Notes: generated from the letters alone by a model not told the origin. A stretch of DNA of 64,000 bases from Aliterella atlantica CENA595 (GCF_000952155.1 NZ_JYON01000029.1:1-64000), one strand, 5' to 3'. Positions 18,255-27,906 are shown, numbered from the stretch's first letter. Program-made: numbers and translations.

Positions 18255-18829
18255 ATCTTACGTCTGCACTCAAAGAATGGGCTGTAGCTGTCGAAGCCCT
18301 AGAACAAGGTAAAACAATTATGCTGCTGCGTAAAGGCGGAATTAGCGAACAAGGCGGGCGTTTTCAAGTCAAAAGCGATCGCGTTTTACTTTACCCCACC
18401 TACGAGCATCAACAACCAGCGCTGCTAAAATCTGGCTACAGCGAACAAGTAACGCCAGTTACATCAGGATGGCATCCCAAGACAGTTACTATATCTAGTT
18501 GGGCGGAAATTACCGCTATTTTCCCTGTAAGCGAAGAAAATACTGTTAAGGCGTTGCTACCTTATCATATTTGGAACGAGCAATTTATAAGCGATCGCCT
18601 CAAGTGGAAACCGCGTCAACCGATATACATTCTCTTGTTACGCACTTACAAACTAGCACCGCAAACTATTGCCTATAGTTCAGAGTATGGCGGCTGTAAG
18701 TCGTGGATCGATATGAAAGAAGCGATCGCTCTTAACGATACTCAACCAGTTTTAACAGATGCAGCCTATTATCACTTAAAGGCTGAAATTCGCGATCTTG
18801 TCTCAGAAAAAGCCATTAAGCTTAACTAA
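18245..18829 (+). CDS. DUF1802 family protein
   Basis: 194 residues. The N-terminal ALKEWAVAVEALEQGKTIMLLRKGGISEQGG.F.VKSDRVLLYPTYEHQ pattern is typical of DUF1802. The C-terminal half ends in a helical segment. The start overlaps the end of the methyltransferase gene by 10 bases. The family's function is unknown. Cytosolic, no membrane segments. Confidence 0.82.
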   Translation: MQLNLTSALKEWAVAVEALEQGKTIMLLRKGGISEQGGRFQVKSDRVLLYPTYEHQQPALLKSGYSEQVTPVTSGWHPKTVTISSWAEITAIFPVSEENTVKALLPYHIWNEQFISDRLKWKPRQPIYILLLRTYKLAPQTIAYSSEYGGCKSWIDMKEAIALNDTQPVLTDAAYYHLKAEIRDLVSEKAIKLN

Positions 18830-18960
18830 CTGCAAATACATCAAACTGCCGCGTATAAATCGCCAGTTTAAAAACTGTAACGATCTTACAGGAGAAGAAA
18901 TAAAGCCTAAATAATATAGTTACTAACCTTACGTGTATTCAAAAATACATCACATCCAAT

Positions 18961-19239
18961 ATGCATAATCTACATCGCCAAAAAGATAGCACTGCTTGGA
19001 TTGTTCAAACATGGGTAGCTTTTGTTGCTTCTGTAGGTATGACGACAATAGGAATTGTCAATTTACCTGTCAACGATTGGGTAAAAGGCTTTATGGGTAT
19101 GGGTTTAGCTTTCAGCGTTGGCTCAACTTTGACTTTAGCTAAGACGACAAGAGACTTACACGAATCTACAAAGCTTACAGCTAGAGTAGACGAAGCTCAT
19201 GTAGAAAAATTGCTAACTAACAACCATCCACTCAAGTAA
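18961..19239 (+). CDS. YiaA/YiaB family inner membrane protein
   Basis: 92 residues with two hydrophobic helices (about 11-32 and 44-62). TAWIVQTWVAFVASVGMTTIGIVNLPVNDW and KGFMGMGLAFSVGSTLTLAKTTRD match the YiaAB two-helix domain. Function unknown. It converges on the ferredoxin gene across a bidirectional terminator. Confidence 0.85.
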   Translation: MHNLHRQKDSTAWIVQTWVAFVASVGMTTIGIVNLPVNDWVKGFMGMGLAFSVGSTLTLAKTTRDLHESTKLTARVDEAHVEKLLTNNHPLK

Positions 19240-19260
19240 CTTACTCTAAGTTCGACAATA

Positions 19261-19293
19261 AAAAAAGAGGCTGCGATCGCCAACCTCTTTTTT
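19261..19293. terminator. Bidirectional rho-independent terminator
   Basis: AAAAAAGAGG (19261-19270) and CCTCTTTTTT (19284-19293) form a perfect 10-bp stem whose ends supply a T-run on both strands, around a 13-base loop containing a HIP1 site. It sits between the convergent YiaAB and ferredoxin genes, 22 and 5 bases from their stops. Confidence 0.9.
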
Positions 19294-19297
19294 ACCA

Positions 19298-19750
19298 CTA
19301 ATATTTTGCTTTTTTGCGAGCTTGCCTTTCCTGCTTTCTGCGCCGCCTGTGAGCAGCAACTACAGCCTCTTCCACTGGATACCCAGCAAGCGGAATTACT
19401 TGAAATTGCCGTTCTTCTTCGCGCTTTTTGACTTCAGTATAATCTAACCAGTGAATGCAATCTACGGGACACGTATCGATCGCTTCTTGAATTATCTCTT
19501 CTGAATCTCCATCTTGACGAATTACTCGCGATCGCCCATAATCTGGTTCGATGTAAAATGTATTACGGGCTACGTGAGCGCAATGCTTGCACCCTATACA
19601 GGTAACTTCATCTACATACACGCCCTTTTGTCGGGTTATACCGCCCAATTCAGGCTCAAAGCCAGTCCTTTCGGGTGCATCTCGGAAAATTCCCCCTAGT
19701 TCTGGTTCTAGCTGCGAGCGATCGCATTCAGGCGACGCAAACTCAGACAT
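19298..19750 (-). CDS. 4Fe-4S ferredoxin-like protein linked to ycf35
   Basis: About 150 residues starting MSEFASPEC at 19750, where the ATG overlaps the ycf35 stop as TAATG and GGAG lies 8 bases upstream. A start at 19762 is in frame but poorer. After a non-typical N-terminal extension with two repeats of (F/L)EPELGGI, a single cluster motif CIGCKHCAHVA ... ACP-like TCPVDCIHW binds one [4Fe-4S]. The basic tail is HRRRRKQERQARKKAKY. It probably transfers electrons to the Ycf35-associated process. Operon order is DUF2997, ycf35, ferredoxin. Confidence 0.88.
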   Translation of the reverse strand: MSEFASPECDRSQLEPELGGIFRDAPERTGFEPELGGITRQKGVYVDEVTCIGCKHCAHVARNTFYIEPDYGRSRVIRQDGDSEEIIQEAIDTCPVDCIHWLDYTEVKKREEERQFQVIPLAGYPVEEAVVAAHRRRRKQERQARKKAKY

Positions 19751-20136
19751 TATGCACTCCAACGCTGTACTAATAAGCGAATTGAACCATCTGCATTTTG
19801 TTGTTGCTCGGAAACTTGGAACCCTTGTTTAGCTGTTTCATTTATCACGGTATGGTAAGCGTAACGCTGCGTTACCTTCCGCAAAAATCCATCTACAGTC
19901 AAATCTTGCTGCCAGTATTGCAAATCTGCTACTAATTCGTATTCTTTGCCGTTCCAGCTAAATCCTAAGTCGTAACCGTTCTCTTGCTCGATCGCAATTT
20001 GTGCATTGCGTGTTTGACCCCGATAACCGCGTACGCTTTGCGGTCCTGACTTCCACTCAATACCTAAGTCAGTAAGAGCAGCTTCTAACGATTCAAGATT
20101 GCGGATTTGAGTTTTGATTTGGCTAAAGTGTGACAT
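19750..20136 (-). CDS. ycf35: DUF1257 protein, Ycf35 homologue
   Basis: 128 residues. MSHFSQIKTQIRNLESLEAAL, VRGYRGQ and DLGFSWNGKEYELVADLQYW are characteristic of the Ycf35/DUF1257 family encoded in red-algal plastids and cyanobacteria. Function unknown. The stop overlaps the start of the ferredoxin gene, indicating coupled translation, and a DUF2997 gene lies 60 bp upstream. Confidence 0.93.
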   Translation of the reverse strand: MSHFSQIKTQIRNLESLEAALTDLGIEWKSGPQSVRGYRGQTRNAQIAIEQENGYDLGFSWNGKEYELVADLQYWQQDLTVDGFLRKVTQRYAYHTVINETAKQGFQVSEQQQNADGSIRLLVQRWSA

Positions 20137-20195
20137 GATGTTTGTTTGTTGAGGGAGGCTGAACTAGATAAAAACTAATAAATATTTAATTTAAT

Positions 20196-20420
20196 TTACC
20201 AATCGCTCAAAGTAGTTTGAGTAGTGGCTGCGTTTGTCTGATAAAGTTTTGCGGCAAAAAACTCGGCAGTTTGTTCTTGAGCGAGTACCGTTCCTAATTG
20301 AGCCTCAATTGCGGCTGTAACTTCAGCGCAGGATGCCCCGACAATTCCCGTTACCTTTTCTTGAACCCTACCATCTGGGTAGATGATGAACTCTAATGTT
20401 TCCATATTTTCAGATGACAT
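20196..20420 (-). CDS. DUF2997 family protein
   Basis: 74 residues, or 69 if started at the internal METLEFIIYPDGRV. The pattern EFIIYPDGRVQEKVTGIVGASCAEVTAAIEAQLG is the DUF2997 signature, a small compact alpha/beta protein. First gene of the DUF2997-ycf35-ferredoxin set. The combination recurs in cyanobacteria, from memory, and is sometimes joined by the AAA ATPase Ycf46, which is not present in this window. Confidence 0.85.
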   Translation of the reverse strand: MSSENMETLEFIIYPDGRVQEKVTGIVGASCAEVTAAIEAQLGTVLAQEQTAEFFAAKLYQTNAATTQTTLSDW

Positions 20421-20762
20421 CCATATAGCTTATAACTACATATTTACAACCAAATGGATACAAATTTTTACAATTCGTGACTTGCTGGTGCTTTCCTCAC
20501 TGTGTCAGTTGCCAATTTATGTTGCATCTATCGAATTATATAAAGTCAAAACTTAACAAAAGTTACAACTAAGTGAGGGAACACATCGGTTATTTGTCAG
20601 TTTCCCTTAACTCTTCGCAGCAGTCAAGATATGTGTAGAAGTTTAACAATCTGCACCAATAGCTGGCAAATAAGAGAAATTCAGTAACGTTAAGCATCGC
20701 AGGGGGCATTTTTGCGGTAGAAATAACGGTAATTAAAGTTCGTTCAGGTTGAGTAACAGGTA
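20421..20762. other. Intergenic region, divergent promoters
   Basis: 342 bases between the start of the DUF2997 gene and the start of the saccharopine dehydrogenase-like gene. It is AT-rich. A 63-codon reverse frame (20590-20781) here has no recognisable content or ribosome-binding site. I see no RNA gene. Confidence 0.5.
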
Positions 20763-21782
20763 ATGAATGGCGATCGCACAAAAAGTTCTACTACTTCCAC
20801 ACCTACGCGCGTTGGGGTACTTGGATTCGGTGGATTAGGGCAAGCTGCAGCTAGACTGATTGCGCCCAAGCAAGAGATGCAATTGGTAGCTGTAGCGGAT
20901 CTCAAAGGCTACGCTTACACATCAGCAGGTTTAGATTTAGATAAGTGTTTGGCTGCGTACCAGTCTCAAGGCTCGGTTGGATATATAGAGGCTGGGGGAA
21001 CGCTTAGTAACCAAAGCATTCAAGAGTTAATAGAAGTATCTGCTGATGTAGATGGTTATTTTCTCGCTTTACCTAACTTACCCAATACATTTATTGCCTC
21101 TGTCGCGCAGTTATTTATTAAATCTGGTTGGCGCGGCGTACTGGTAGATGCGATTAAACGTACTAGCGCAGTTGAGCAATTACTAGAGTTAAAAGCACAA
21201 TTGCTGGCTGCAGGAATTACATATCTTAGCGGTTGTGGCGCAACGCCTGGATTATTAACCGCCGCCGCCGCCTTAGCTGCTCAAAGTTACGCTGAAATTC
21301 ACCAAGTTAAGATTACATTTGGAGTAGGCATTGCCAATTGGGAAGCGTATCGAGCAACTATTAGAGAAGATATTGCTCACTTACCTGGATATAGTACAGA
21401 AAGCGCTAGAGCAATGACGGATGAAGAAGTGGAAGCACTGCTAGATAAAACTAACGGCGTGCTGACATTAGAGAATATGGAACACGCCGACGATGTGATG
21501 TTGGAATTGGCGGGAATATGCGATCGCGATCGAGTTACAGTTGGGGGTGTAGTTGATACCCGCAACCCCAAAAAACCCCTCAGTACCAACGTGCAGGTAA
21601 CAGGCAGGACATTTGAAGGCAAAATTTCCACTCATACCTTCACGTTAGGCGATGAAACCAGTATGGCAGCCAATGTATGCGGACCTGCTTTTGGCTACCT
21701 TAAATCTGGAGTATCATTACATCGCCGAGGCATATACGGTTTATTTACAGCCGCCGAGATTATGCCGCAGTTTGTTAAGTAG
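20763..21782 (+). CDS. Saccharopine dehydrogenase-like oxidoreductase
   Basis: 339 residues. The Rossmann motif is [18 protein letters not shown] near residue 17. The middle has [18 protein letters not shown], a glycine-rich loop seen in this subfamily, and the C-terminal half is the substrate domain. In cyanobacterial annotation this family is called saccharopine dehydrogenase-like, but the true substrate is not established. Transcribed alone. An N-terminal polar extension precedes the fold. Confidence 0.8.
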   Translation: MNGDRTKSSTTSTPTRVGVLGFGGLGQAAARLIAPKQEMQLVAVADLKGYAYTSAGLDLDKCLAAYQSQGSVGYIEAGGTLSNQSIQELIEVSADVDGYFLALPNLPNTFIASVAQLFIKSGWRGVLVDAIKRTSAVEQLLELKAQLLAAGITYLSGCGATPGLLTAAAALAAQSYAEIHQVKITFGVGIANWEAYRATIREDIAHLPGYSTESARAMTDEEVEALLDKTNGVLTLENMEHADDVMLELAGICDRDRVTVGGVVDTRNPKKPLSTNVQVTGRTFEGKISTHTFTLGDETSMAANVCGPAFGYLKSGVSLHRRGIYGLFTAAEIMPQFVK

Positions 21783-21932
21783 TGGATGAGGAAGACAAGG
21801 GAAACAAGGAGATAATTAGTTCAATTAAATTCCTTCTTCCTCTGCTTCCCCTGCTCCGCCTGCTGACGTGAAGCCGATATACTTGTAAAAGCCTGCATGA
21901 TAGGGAAAAATCTTTTCTATAAATATTTGCTT

Positions 21933-22316
21933 TTAAATAGGTAGGTTTTCTAATTTCCATTGTTCAAGACGCTCCATAAGTTTTAAAAGAAGATTTTTCA
22001 CCTCTTTCAATACAACTTTATACTCATCGTATGTAAATATATCCTCGCCATCTAAGTAGCAATAGTGCAATGTGAACCAGCTTGCTTTTGGATGAATTAC
22101 AATCCAATAATGCTCGTCGATATCTAATTCAAACGTTGGTTGTATGAAAAGATTCATATGCGACCTCCCTGGAAAAAATATTAAAGCATACTTAGATTCA
22201 ATAATCTGGTCAATTAACCAAGGCATATGAGCTAAATAAGTATGTCCCAATCGTGGAATGTTTTCTAATACACTTTTATATCCACTCTTGGCACTATGCC
22301 ACTCTTCATAAGACAT
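21933..22316 (-). CDS. Hypothetical protein
   Basis: 127 residues, soluble, aromatic-rich (ELDIDEHYWIVIHPKASWFTLHYCYLDGE) with a C-terminal amphipathic helix (VLKEVKNLLLKLMERLEQWKLE). No family is recognised. The start ATG at 22316 has a weak upstream signal. It is followed on the reverse strand by a low-complexity region with cyanobacterial-type GA- and CT-rich tracts (21784-21865). Confidence 0.5.
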   Translation of the reverse strand: MSYEEWHSAKSGYKSVLENIPRLGHTYLAHMPWLIDQIIESKYALIFFPGRSHMNLFIQPTFELDIDEHYWIVIHPKASWFTLHYCYLDGEDIFTYDEYKVVLKEVKNLLLKLMERLEQWKLENLPI

Positions 22317-22428
22317 GATTTAATTTTTGTTAATTAACTTTATTTTATTTCAGAAGCACCTCAGATAAAGCGCACATAACTACATCTACTTTTAAAGTTG
22401 AAAAGTGTGCTTCCCCTGCTCCCATCTC

Positions 22429-23004
22429 CTACACCGCTGGATCTTTAGACAAATCTTCTACAATTTCTTCATCACTAGCAGTAGGAGGTTGACAAACAAA
22501 GGGTAAATTAGCGCCTTGCAAGCCGCGTTTGATTCTTTCTGGCGTTTCGGGAAAGATGACAAACAAAGGATAAATAGCATCATTAGCCCCTTCACTAAAT
22601 ATATGCTTGTAGCGAGGGGGCATTAACCATTCATAGTCTTTGTCTAAGAAAACTTGAATTTGTCGCCAGCGCTTGAGTAAATCGGAAAAATCCTCATCAG
22701 GGCGATGAATAAAGATAAAAATTTCTACCCCTGTCTTAATCTTCCATTCTGGATCGCACATCAAAATTGCGACTTCACAAGGTAGCATAGTTGCTACCGC
22801 TGTTTTATGGGTGCTACCTTCTTGGGTAGATGATTGGCGTAATTTAACAATAGGCAAAGGAAGTGTAATTACACTTTCTTGGGGGCGGCGCAGACTGGGA
22901 ATCATCTCTAGATAAGGGCGGTGCTGCTTCAGCAGAGCGATCGCGCGATCGTTATTGCTATATTCTGCTAGCAAGTGTTCGTAATTAGATTTTTTAATAG
23001 TCAT
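22429..23004 (-). CDS. Hypothetical protein
   Basis: 191 residues. No signal or membrane segment. Visible stretches are helical N-terminal NYEHLLAEYSNNDRAIALLKQH, a beta-rich middle (EVAILMCDPEWKIKTGVEIFIFIHRPDEDF) and an acidic C-terminus (SDEEIVEDLSKDP). No family is recognised. It lies 97 bp past the start-side of the pil operon's last gene on the same strand but is not obviously part of it. Confidence 0.55.
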   Translation of the reverse strand: MTIKKSNYEHLLAEYSNNDRAIALLKQHRPYLEMIPSLRRPQESVITLPLPIVKLRQSSTQEGSTHKTAVATMLPCEVAILMCDPEWKIKTGVEIFIFIHRPDEDFSDLLKRWRQIQVFLDKDYEWLMPPRYKHIFSEGANDAIYPLFVIFPETPERIKRGLQGANLPFVCQPPTASDEEIVEDLSKDPAV

Positions 23005-23101
23005 GAAATAATTAACTTTTAATTAACTCTCCAAATTTAAAGGCTTTCAGTTAATCGCTGTAACCAAGTAACCAAAAGCCTCTAATATAGCTAGTTTTAA
23101 T

Positions 23102-24331
23102 TTACCCAAGCTTCTCAAACACTTTGAACATCGGCAGGTACATTGACAGCAGGATTGTACCCACCATGCCCCCTAAAACCACAATCATCACTGGTTCGAT
23201 GACGCTAGTAAGGGCTTTTACTGCCTGTTCTATTTCATCTTCATAGAAATCAGCAACTTTCATCAACATTTGGTCTAATTCGCCCGTTTCCTCGCCAATA
23301 CTAATCATTTGAATTGCCATCAGTGGAAAAACATCGTCTTTTCTAAGCGCAACGCTAATCATCCCACCTTGTTGAATTTCTTGCCTAGACGCATCTAAAG
23401 CATTAGCAATCACTTGATTTCCAGCGGTATCTCGAACAATCTCCAAAGCAGTAAGAATTGGTACGCCCGAACGAGTTAGAGAACCAAAAGTTCTGCTAAA
23501 ACGAGCTACCGATGATTTTTGAATCAAGTCACCAAATAAAGGCATTTTTAAAGAAATCCGATCTATAGTTTCTCTGCCTAGACGAGTTCTGTAGTATTGC
23601 CTATAAAAGAAGCTGCCAACAATAAATATAAGAATAGGAATGAAAATTCTCCAACTTCTAAGTATTTCACTAATTGTCAGCATGAACTGCGTCAAGGCTG
23701 GCAGTTCGACTCCTAACTGTTTGAAAATATCCGCAAAAATTGGAATCAAAAATATAGTCATACCGAGGAATATCAGTACGGCTAGAAAGCCTACTGCTAC
23801 TGGGTAAGCTAATGCTGACTTTACTTGATTTTGCAGTCTAGCAACATCTTCTAATAACTTAGACAAGCGGTTCATTACTTCATCTAACACGCCGCCAACT
23901 TCTCCAGCCTGAACCATGCTGACGTATAAGTTATCAAAACAGGCAGGATGCTTACGCATTGCTTCTGAAAGGTTCACACCTTGCTGTACGTCTTCGCTAA
24001 TTTCTAATAAAGCTTTTTTAAGTTTGGGATTGCTAGACTGTTCGGCTAGCAATCCGAGACTTCTGACGATCGCAACTCCAGCATTAGTCAAAACCGCAAA
24101 TTGCCTGGAAAAAATAGCTTTATCTTTAACAGAAACACTGGTAAAAGCTGCTTGAAATTGACCTAAGTCAAGATCGCCACTGAATTTAAATTCTTGAGCT
24201 TGTTTTAAGTCTTGAATGACAAAACCCCGTTCTCTCAAGTTAGAACGGGCGGCAAAAGGAGTATCTGCAACAATTTTTTCTTTTCTGGCATTGCCTTTAG
24301 CATCTCGAACGCGGGCAACATAAGTAGGCAT
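23102..24331 (-). CDS. pilC: Type IV pilus inner-membrane platform protein
   Basis: 409 residues. Two T2SSF domains with membrane segments near 171-200, 225-250 and 380-400. DKAIFSRQFAVLTNAGVAIVRSL and RFSRTFGSLTRSGVPILTALEIV are the paired domain starts of PilC/GspF. It forms the platform on which the PilB and PilT motors act. Last gene of the reverse-strand pilB-pilT-pilC operon. Confidence 0.96.
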   Translation of the reverse strand: MPTYVARVRDAKGNARKEKIVADTPFAARSNLRERGFVIQDLKQAQEFKFSGDLDLGQFQAAFTSVSVKDKAIFSRQFAVLTNAGVAIVRSLGLLAEQSSNPKLKKALLEISEDVQQGVNLSEAMRKHPACFDNLYVSMVQAGEVGGVLDEVMNRLSKLLEDVARLQNQVKSALAYPVAVGFLAVLIFLGMTIFLIPIFADIFKQLGVELPALTQFMLTISEILRSWRIFIPILIFIVGSFFYRQYYRTRLGRETIDRISLKMPLFGDLIQKSSVARFSRTFGSLTRSGVPILTALEIVRDTAGNQVIANALDASRQEIQQGGMISVALRKDDVFPLMAIQMISIGEETGELDQMLMKVADFYEDEIEQAVKALTSVIEPVMIVVLGGMVGTILLSMYLPMFKVFEKLG

Positions 24332-24432
24332 AGCTCACATCCAAATCATTGGGAATTGTATAAAGTTGAAAGATTTGGGATGAAGGAGCATACTGCTATA
24401 AAAGTATTTCCCTCATCCCTAACAGTAGTTAT

Positions 24433-25563
24433 TTAGCGAGCAGTGCTAGTAGGAACGCCTGGTTTTGCTCCTGGTGCGCCAGCAGTTGGTACGTTACCAA
24501 TTAGCCGCTGCAATTCATCTGTCTTAGAAGTTTTGGACATAGCCGCTTCAAAAGAAATTGTCCCCGCCTTGTAAAGATCGGACAAAACTTTTTCTAAAGT
24601 TTGCATCCCGATTTTGCCCCCAGTTTGAATTGCTGAGTAAATCTGTGCTGTTTTACCTTCGCGAATGAGGTTAGAAATAGCAGGAGTCACAATCATGATT
24701 TCTTGTGCCATTACCCGCCCGTATTCATTGGGTTTAGGCTTTTTCTTGGATACTAGAGTTTGACTGAATACAGCTACTAAGGAGTTAGACAACTGAACGC
24801 GGACTTGCTGCTGCTGTTCTGGCGGAAATACGTCTACCATCCTGTCAACAGTTTGCGATGCCGAACTTGTGTGCAACGTGCCAAATACTAAGTGTCCTGT
24901 TTCTGCGGCGGAAATGGCTAGCTGAATTGTTTCCAAGTCGCGCATCTCGCCTACTAGAATTACATCTGGATCTTCGCGCAGGGCAGCACGCAACGCATTA
25001 GCAAAACTTTTAGTATCTTCGCCTACTTGACGCTGGTGAATTAAGCTTTTGATGGGTTCGTAAACAAATTCAATCGGGTCTTCAACTGTAAGAATATGCT
25101 CCGATCGCGTCATGTTAATGTTATTGATCATTGACGCTAGCGTTGTTGACTTACCAGAACCAGTAGGTCCGGTGACTAAAACTAATCCTCTTGGCTTTTC
25201 AGAAATTTCCCGCACGATATTCGGTAAATTCAAAGCTTCCATGTTGGGAATCTTAGAAGATAATGCCCGCAAACAAGCAGCATACGTACCGCGATCTTTA
25301 TATACATTGACTCGGAACCGCGCTAATCCTTTTACACCATAGGAGCAATCTAGTTCCCAGTTCTGCTCTAAGTTCTTGCGTTGGGTGTTATTGAGCATAC
25401 TGAATATTAACCTTTGACACTGCTCTGGTGTTAAAGGCTCGTGTTCTGTAGGCGTAAGTTTGCCACTGACGCGGATGTATGGCGGTAGTCCTGCTGATAA
25501 GTGGAGGTCTGAACCACCACTTTCAACTACTTGTTCCATTAGGTCTTCGATCATGTATTCCAT
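24433..25563 (-). CDS. pilT: Twitching motility retraction ATPase
   Basis: 376 residues. Walker A GPTGSGKST, Asp box DPIEFVYEP, Walker B RAALREDPDVILVGEMRD, and the His box HTSSASQTVDRMVDVFP. The AIRLIREGK-like hydrophobic box NLIREGKTAQIYSAIQTG also fits PilT. It depolymerises pili for motility and DNA uptake. Second gene of the pilB-pilT-pilC operon; a C-terminal Ala/Pro/Gly extension is present. Confidence 0.97.
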   Translation of the reverse strand: MEYMIEDLMEQVVESGGSDLHLSAGLPPYIRVSGKLTPTEHEPLTPEQCQRLIFSMLNNTQRKNLEQNWELDCSYGVKGLARFRVNVYKDRGTYAACLRALSSKIPNMEALNLPNIVREISEKPRGLVLVTGPTGSGKSTTLASMINNINMTRSEHILTVEDPIEFVYEPIKSLIHQRQVGEDTKSFANALRAALREDPDVILVGEMRDLETIQLAISAAETGHLVFGTLHTSSASQTVDRMVDVFPPEQQQQVRVQLSNSLVAVFSQTLVSKKKPKPNEYGRVMAQEIMIVTPAISNLIREGKTAQIYSAIQTGGKIGMQTLEKVLSDLYKAGTISFEAAMSKTSKTDELQRLIGNVPTAGAPGAKPGVPTSTAR

Positions 25564-25608
25564 TTGTTTATTTCCCGATTAATAGTATTTGTAGTCTTTT
25601 GCTATTTG

Positions 25609-27603
25609 TTACTCTTGAAAACGCGAGGTCATACAGTACGGACAGTCTAGCCATTCTTGTTGCAATTGAGCGCTGCAAACTCGGCACTCTAAAGCGGTCT
25701 TGCGTTTTGCTTTTAGTTCAGCTTCTAAGCCAGAATCAGTAAAGGTTACTCGTTCTACTTCTTCTAATGTTGTATTGCCTTGGCGAACTAAATTGAGGCT
25801 GTAAGCAAGCAAAGTGATCATGCCTTCTTCGACTGCTACTTCTTTGATCCGTTCTGTCGGCGCTCCCTCGGTAATTAAGGTCTGCAATCGCTCGGTGATC
25901 CGCATCACTTCGTAAACGCCACATCGTCCTTTGTAACCTACACCGCTACAATTTTGGCAAAGTTGTCCGGCACTGCGGGCTTGCTGGATTTGCTCTGGCT
26001 GTAGAGTATTAGCTTTATACAAGGTAATAGCTACATCTTGAGAACTTGTTAACCCAAATCTAGCTAATTCTGCGGAGGTAGGCGTGTAGGCAATTTTACA
26101 CCCCGAACAAACGCGCCGCATTAGACGTTGAGCAACTACACCTAGCAACGCTCCCGACACCATGAAAGGTTCTACACCCATTTCGTCCAAACGAGCGATC
26201 GCACCTGCGGCATCGTTAGTGTGTAATGTAGTCAGTACCAAGTGTCCGGTTAAGGCGGCTTCAATCGCTGTTTTGGCTGTTTCTTTATCTCGCGTCTCAC
26301 CCACTAGAATCACGTCTGGATCTTGACGCAAGAAGGAGCGCAAAATTGAAGCAAAGTCCATGCCTTTTTCGCGAATTACCTGTACTTGAGTAATTCCTGG
26401 CAATGAGTATTCAATCGGGTCTTCAGCAGTGCTAATATTTACGCCTGGATCGTTGCGTTCTGCTAATACTGAGTACAAAGTCGTCGATTTACCAGAACCA
26501 GTAGGTCCAGTTACTAGCAATAGTCCAAACGGACGGCTAGCCATGTCTCTGACAATTTGCAGGCTCTCAGGATCGCTAATAAGTTTATCTAAGCCTAGTT
26601 GAGTTGACGAGTTATCTAAAATCCGCAGTACCACTTTTTCCCCGTAGCGGCTAGGCAAAGTGCTAACCCGAAAGTCTACTTTTCTGCCTTCAAACATCCG
26701 GCGGATACGACCATCTTGAGGCATCCGGCGTTCGGCAATATCTAAGTCCGAAATAATCTTAAAGCGGGCGGTAACTGCTGGGACAATTTGCTTGGGCAAA
26801 GGTTCAAAAGCTTGTCTCAACACGCCATCTTTACGAAAGCGGATCCGCAAAGATTCTTCTTGCGGCTCAATGTGTATATCTGATACTTTTTCCTGGAGAG
26901 CTTTAACCAGGATTTTGTTTACTAACCCAATTACAGGTGCAGCGCCCGCATCTTGAACAGCCGCGCCTAAATCGGCATCTACATCATCCGGCGCGTCTTG
27001 CAAGTCCAGATTTTCTAGCTCTGATTTGACATCAACCGATTTTTCTAAGTCTACTTGCTTTTGCTTTTCTACTTGTTCGTCTAAATACTTGGATAAAATT
27101 TGCTGAAAGTCTTCTTGGGTAATTACTATTCTTTGTAAGCTAAAGCCTTTGGGGCGTAAAATTCGATTTAAAGTATCTTGAGCATCTAGGTTATCCGGCT
27201 CAACCATTGCCACTACCACTGAGGGCGGTTGAGTATCATTTTTTGCTAAAGGTAGTAAACGAAAGCGGCGACAAGCATCGACCGGAATTAAAGTATTAAT
27301 GAGATTGCCTACTTGCGCGGTTTTAGTCTCGTTGACCTGGGGATCGAGACTTTCGACTCCGTAGAGAATTTTTAGTTCAAATAGCTGCTGATTTTTATAC
27401 TGCCTGAGCAAGTCTGGTGTTAGTTGCTTGCCAGTCACCGATTCCAATAGCTCTGTCAGGGGTTTACCTGACTTGCGGCTTTCAGCTATAGCCTGCTGCA
27501 TTTGTTCGCGATTGGCATAGCCAGCTTCAATTACTTTATTGCCAAACGGTGAAAAGTCATTTTTAACAATCAGCGCTCGCCGCTGAGAGGAGGAATAAGT
27601 CAT
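25609..27603 (-). CDS. pilB: Type IV pilus assembly ATPase
   Basis: 664 residues. An N-terminal GspE-N-type domain (VIEAGYANREQMQQAIAE..) is followed by the ATPase: Walker A GPTGSGKSTTLYSVL, SAEDPIEYSLPG, Walker B RSFLRQDPDVILVGETRD. A tetracysteine zinc site (CSGCK ... CQNCSG) is near 520-560. Past the usual end, residues about 635-660 carry a second zinc-ribbon-like motif, CRVCSAQLQQEWLDCPYC. It polymerises type IV pilins at the inner membrane. Start is divergent from grpE. Confidence 0.96.
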   Translation of the reverse strand: MTYSSSQRRALIVKNDFSPFGNKVIEAGYANREQMQQAIAESRKSGKPLTELLESVTGKQLTPDLLRQYKNQQLFELKILYGVESLDPQVNETKTAQVGNLINTLIPVDACRRFRLLPLAKNDTQPPSVVVAMVEPDNLDAQDTLNRILRPKGFSLQRIVITQEDFQQILSKYLDEQVEKQKQVDLEKSVDVKSELENLDLQDAPDDVDADLGAAVQDAGAAPVIGLVNKILVKALQEKVSDIHIEPQEESLRIRFRKDGVLRQAFEPLPKQIVPAVTARFKIISDLDIAERRMPQDGRIRRMFEGRKVDFRVSTLPSRYGEKVVLRILDNSSTQLGLDKLISDPESLQIVRDMASRPFGLLLVTGPTGSGKSTTLYSVLAERNDPGVNISTAEDPIEYSLPGITQVQVIREKGMDFASILRSFLRQDPDVILVGETRDKETAKTAIEAALTGHLVLTTLHTNDAAGAIARLDEMGVEPFMVSGALLGVVAQRLMRRVCSGCKIAYTPTSAELARFGLTSSQDVAITLYKANTLQPEQIQQARSAGQLCQNCSGVGYKGRCGVYEVMRITERLQTLITEGAPTERIKEVAVEEGMITLLAYSLNLVRQGNTTLEEVERVTFTDSGLEAELKAKRKTALECRVCSAQLQQEWLDCPYCMTSRFQE

Positions 27604-27906
27604 AAAATATTTACGATTTAAAGTTGCTATGGATAAAGTATGCCCAAAGTTAAGGGCAGAGTTGCTATGAGAGGAAGCGATCGCGCATAAAAAGTAGCAA
27701 TGGCAACCAGCAAAAAAAGCAATTAGCAGTCTCTAACTCCAGCCATTTGCTTTTACTATCCAACTAATGCAGGGCAAAATGTCAACGATCGCAACTAAAA
27801 TATTTGTTAACTTTGTTATTGCCGATGTAATTGGTGCATCCTAGAAAAAGACGGACTAATTTTTGCCTCTATGTGCATAGTTTTGAGCATCTAGGATTAA
27901 GGCATA
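27604..27906. promoter_or_regulatory. Divergent pilB / grpE promoter region
   Basis: 303 bases. Pili genes read leftward and chaperone genes rightward. No CIRCE element (TTAGCACTC-N9-GAGTGCTAA) is visible, so HrcA control of grpE is not supported here. No RNA gene is seen. Confidence 0.5.

Noticed and set aside
20590-20781. 63-codon reverse frame in the DUF2997 upstream gap
   Set aside because: No ribosome-binding site, no domain pattern, and it overlaps the start of the dehydrogenase-like gene.
21775-21960. 61-codon reverse frame after the dehydrogenase-like gene
   Set aside because: Ends in low-complexity Arg/Ser-rich sequence from purine-rich tracts; no homologous look.
27604-27906. CIRCE heat-shock operator before grpE
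   Set aside because: No TTAGCACTC-N9-GAGTGCTAA-like sequence is present.
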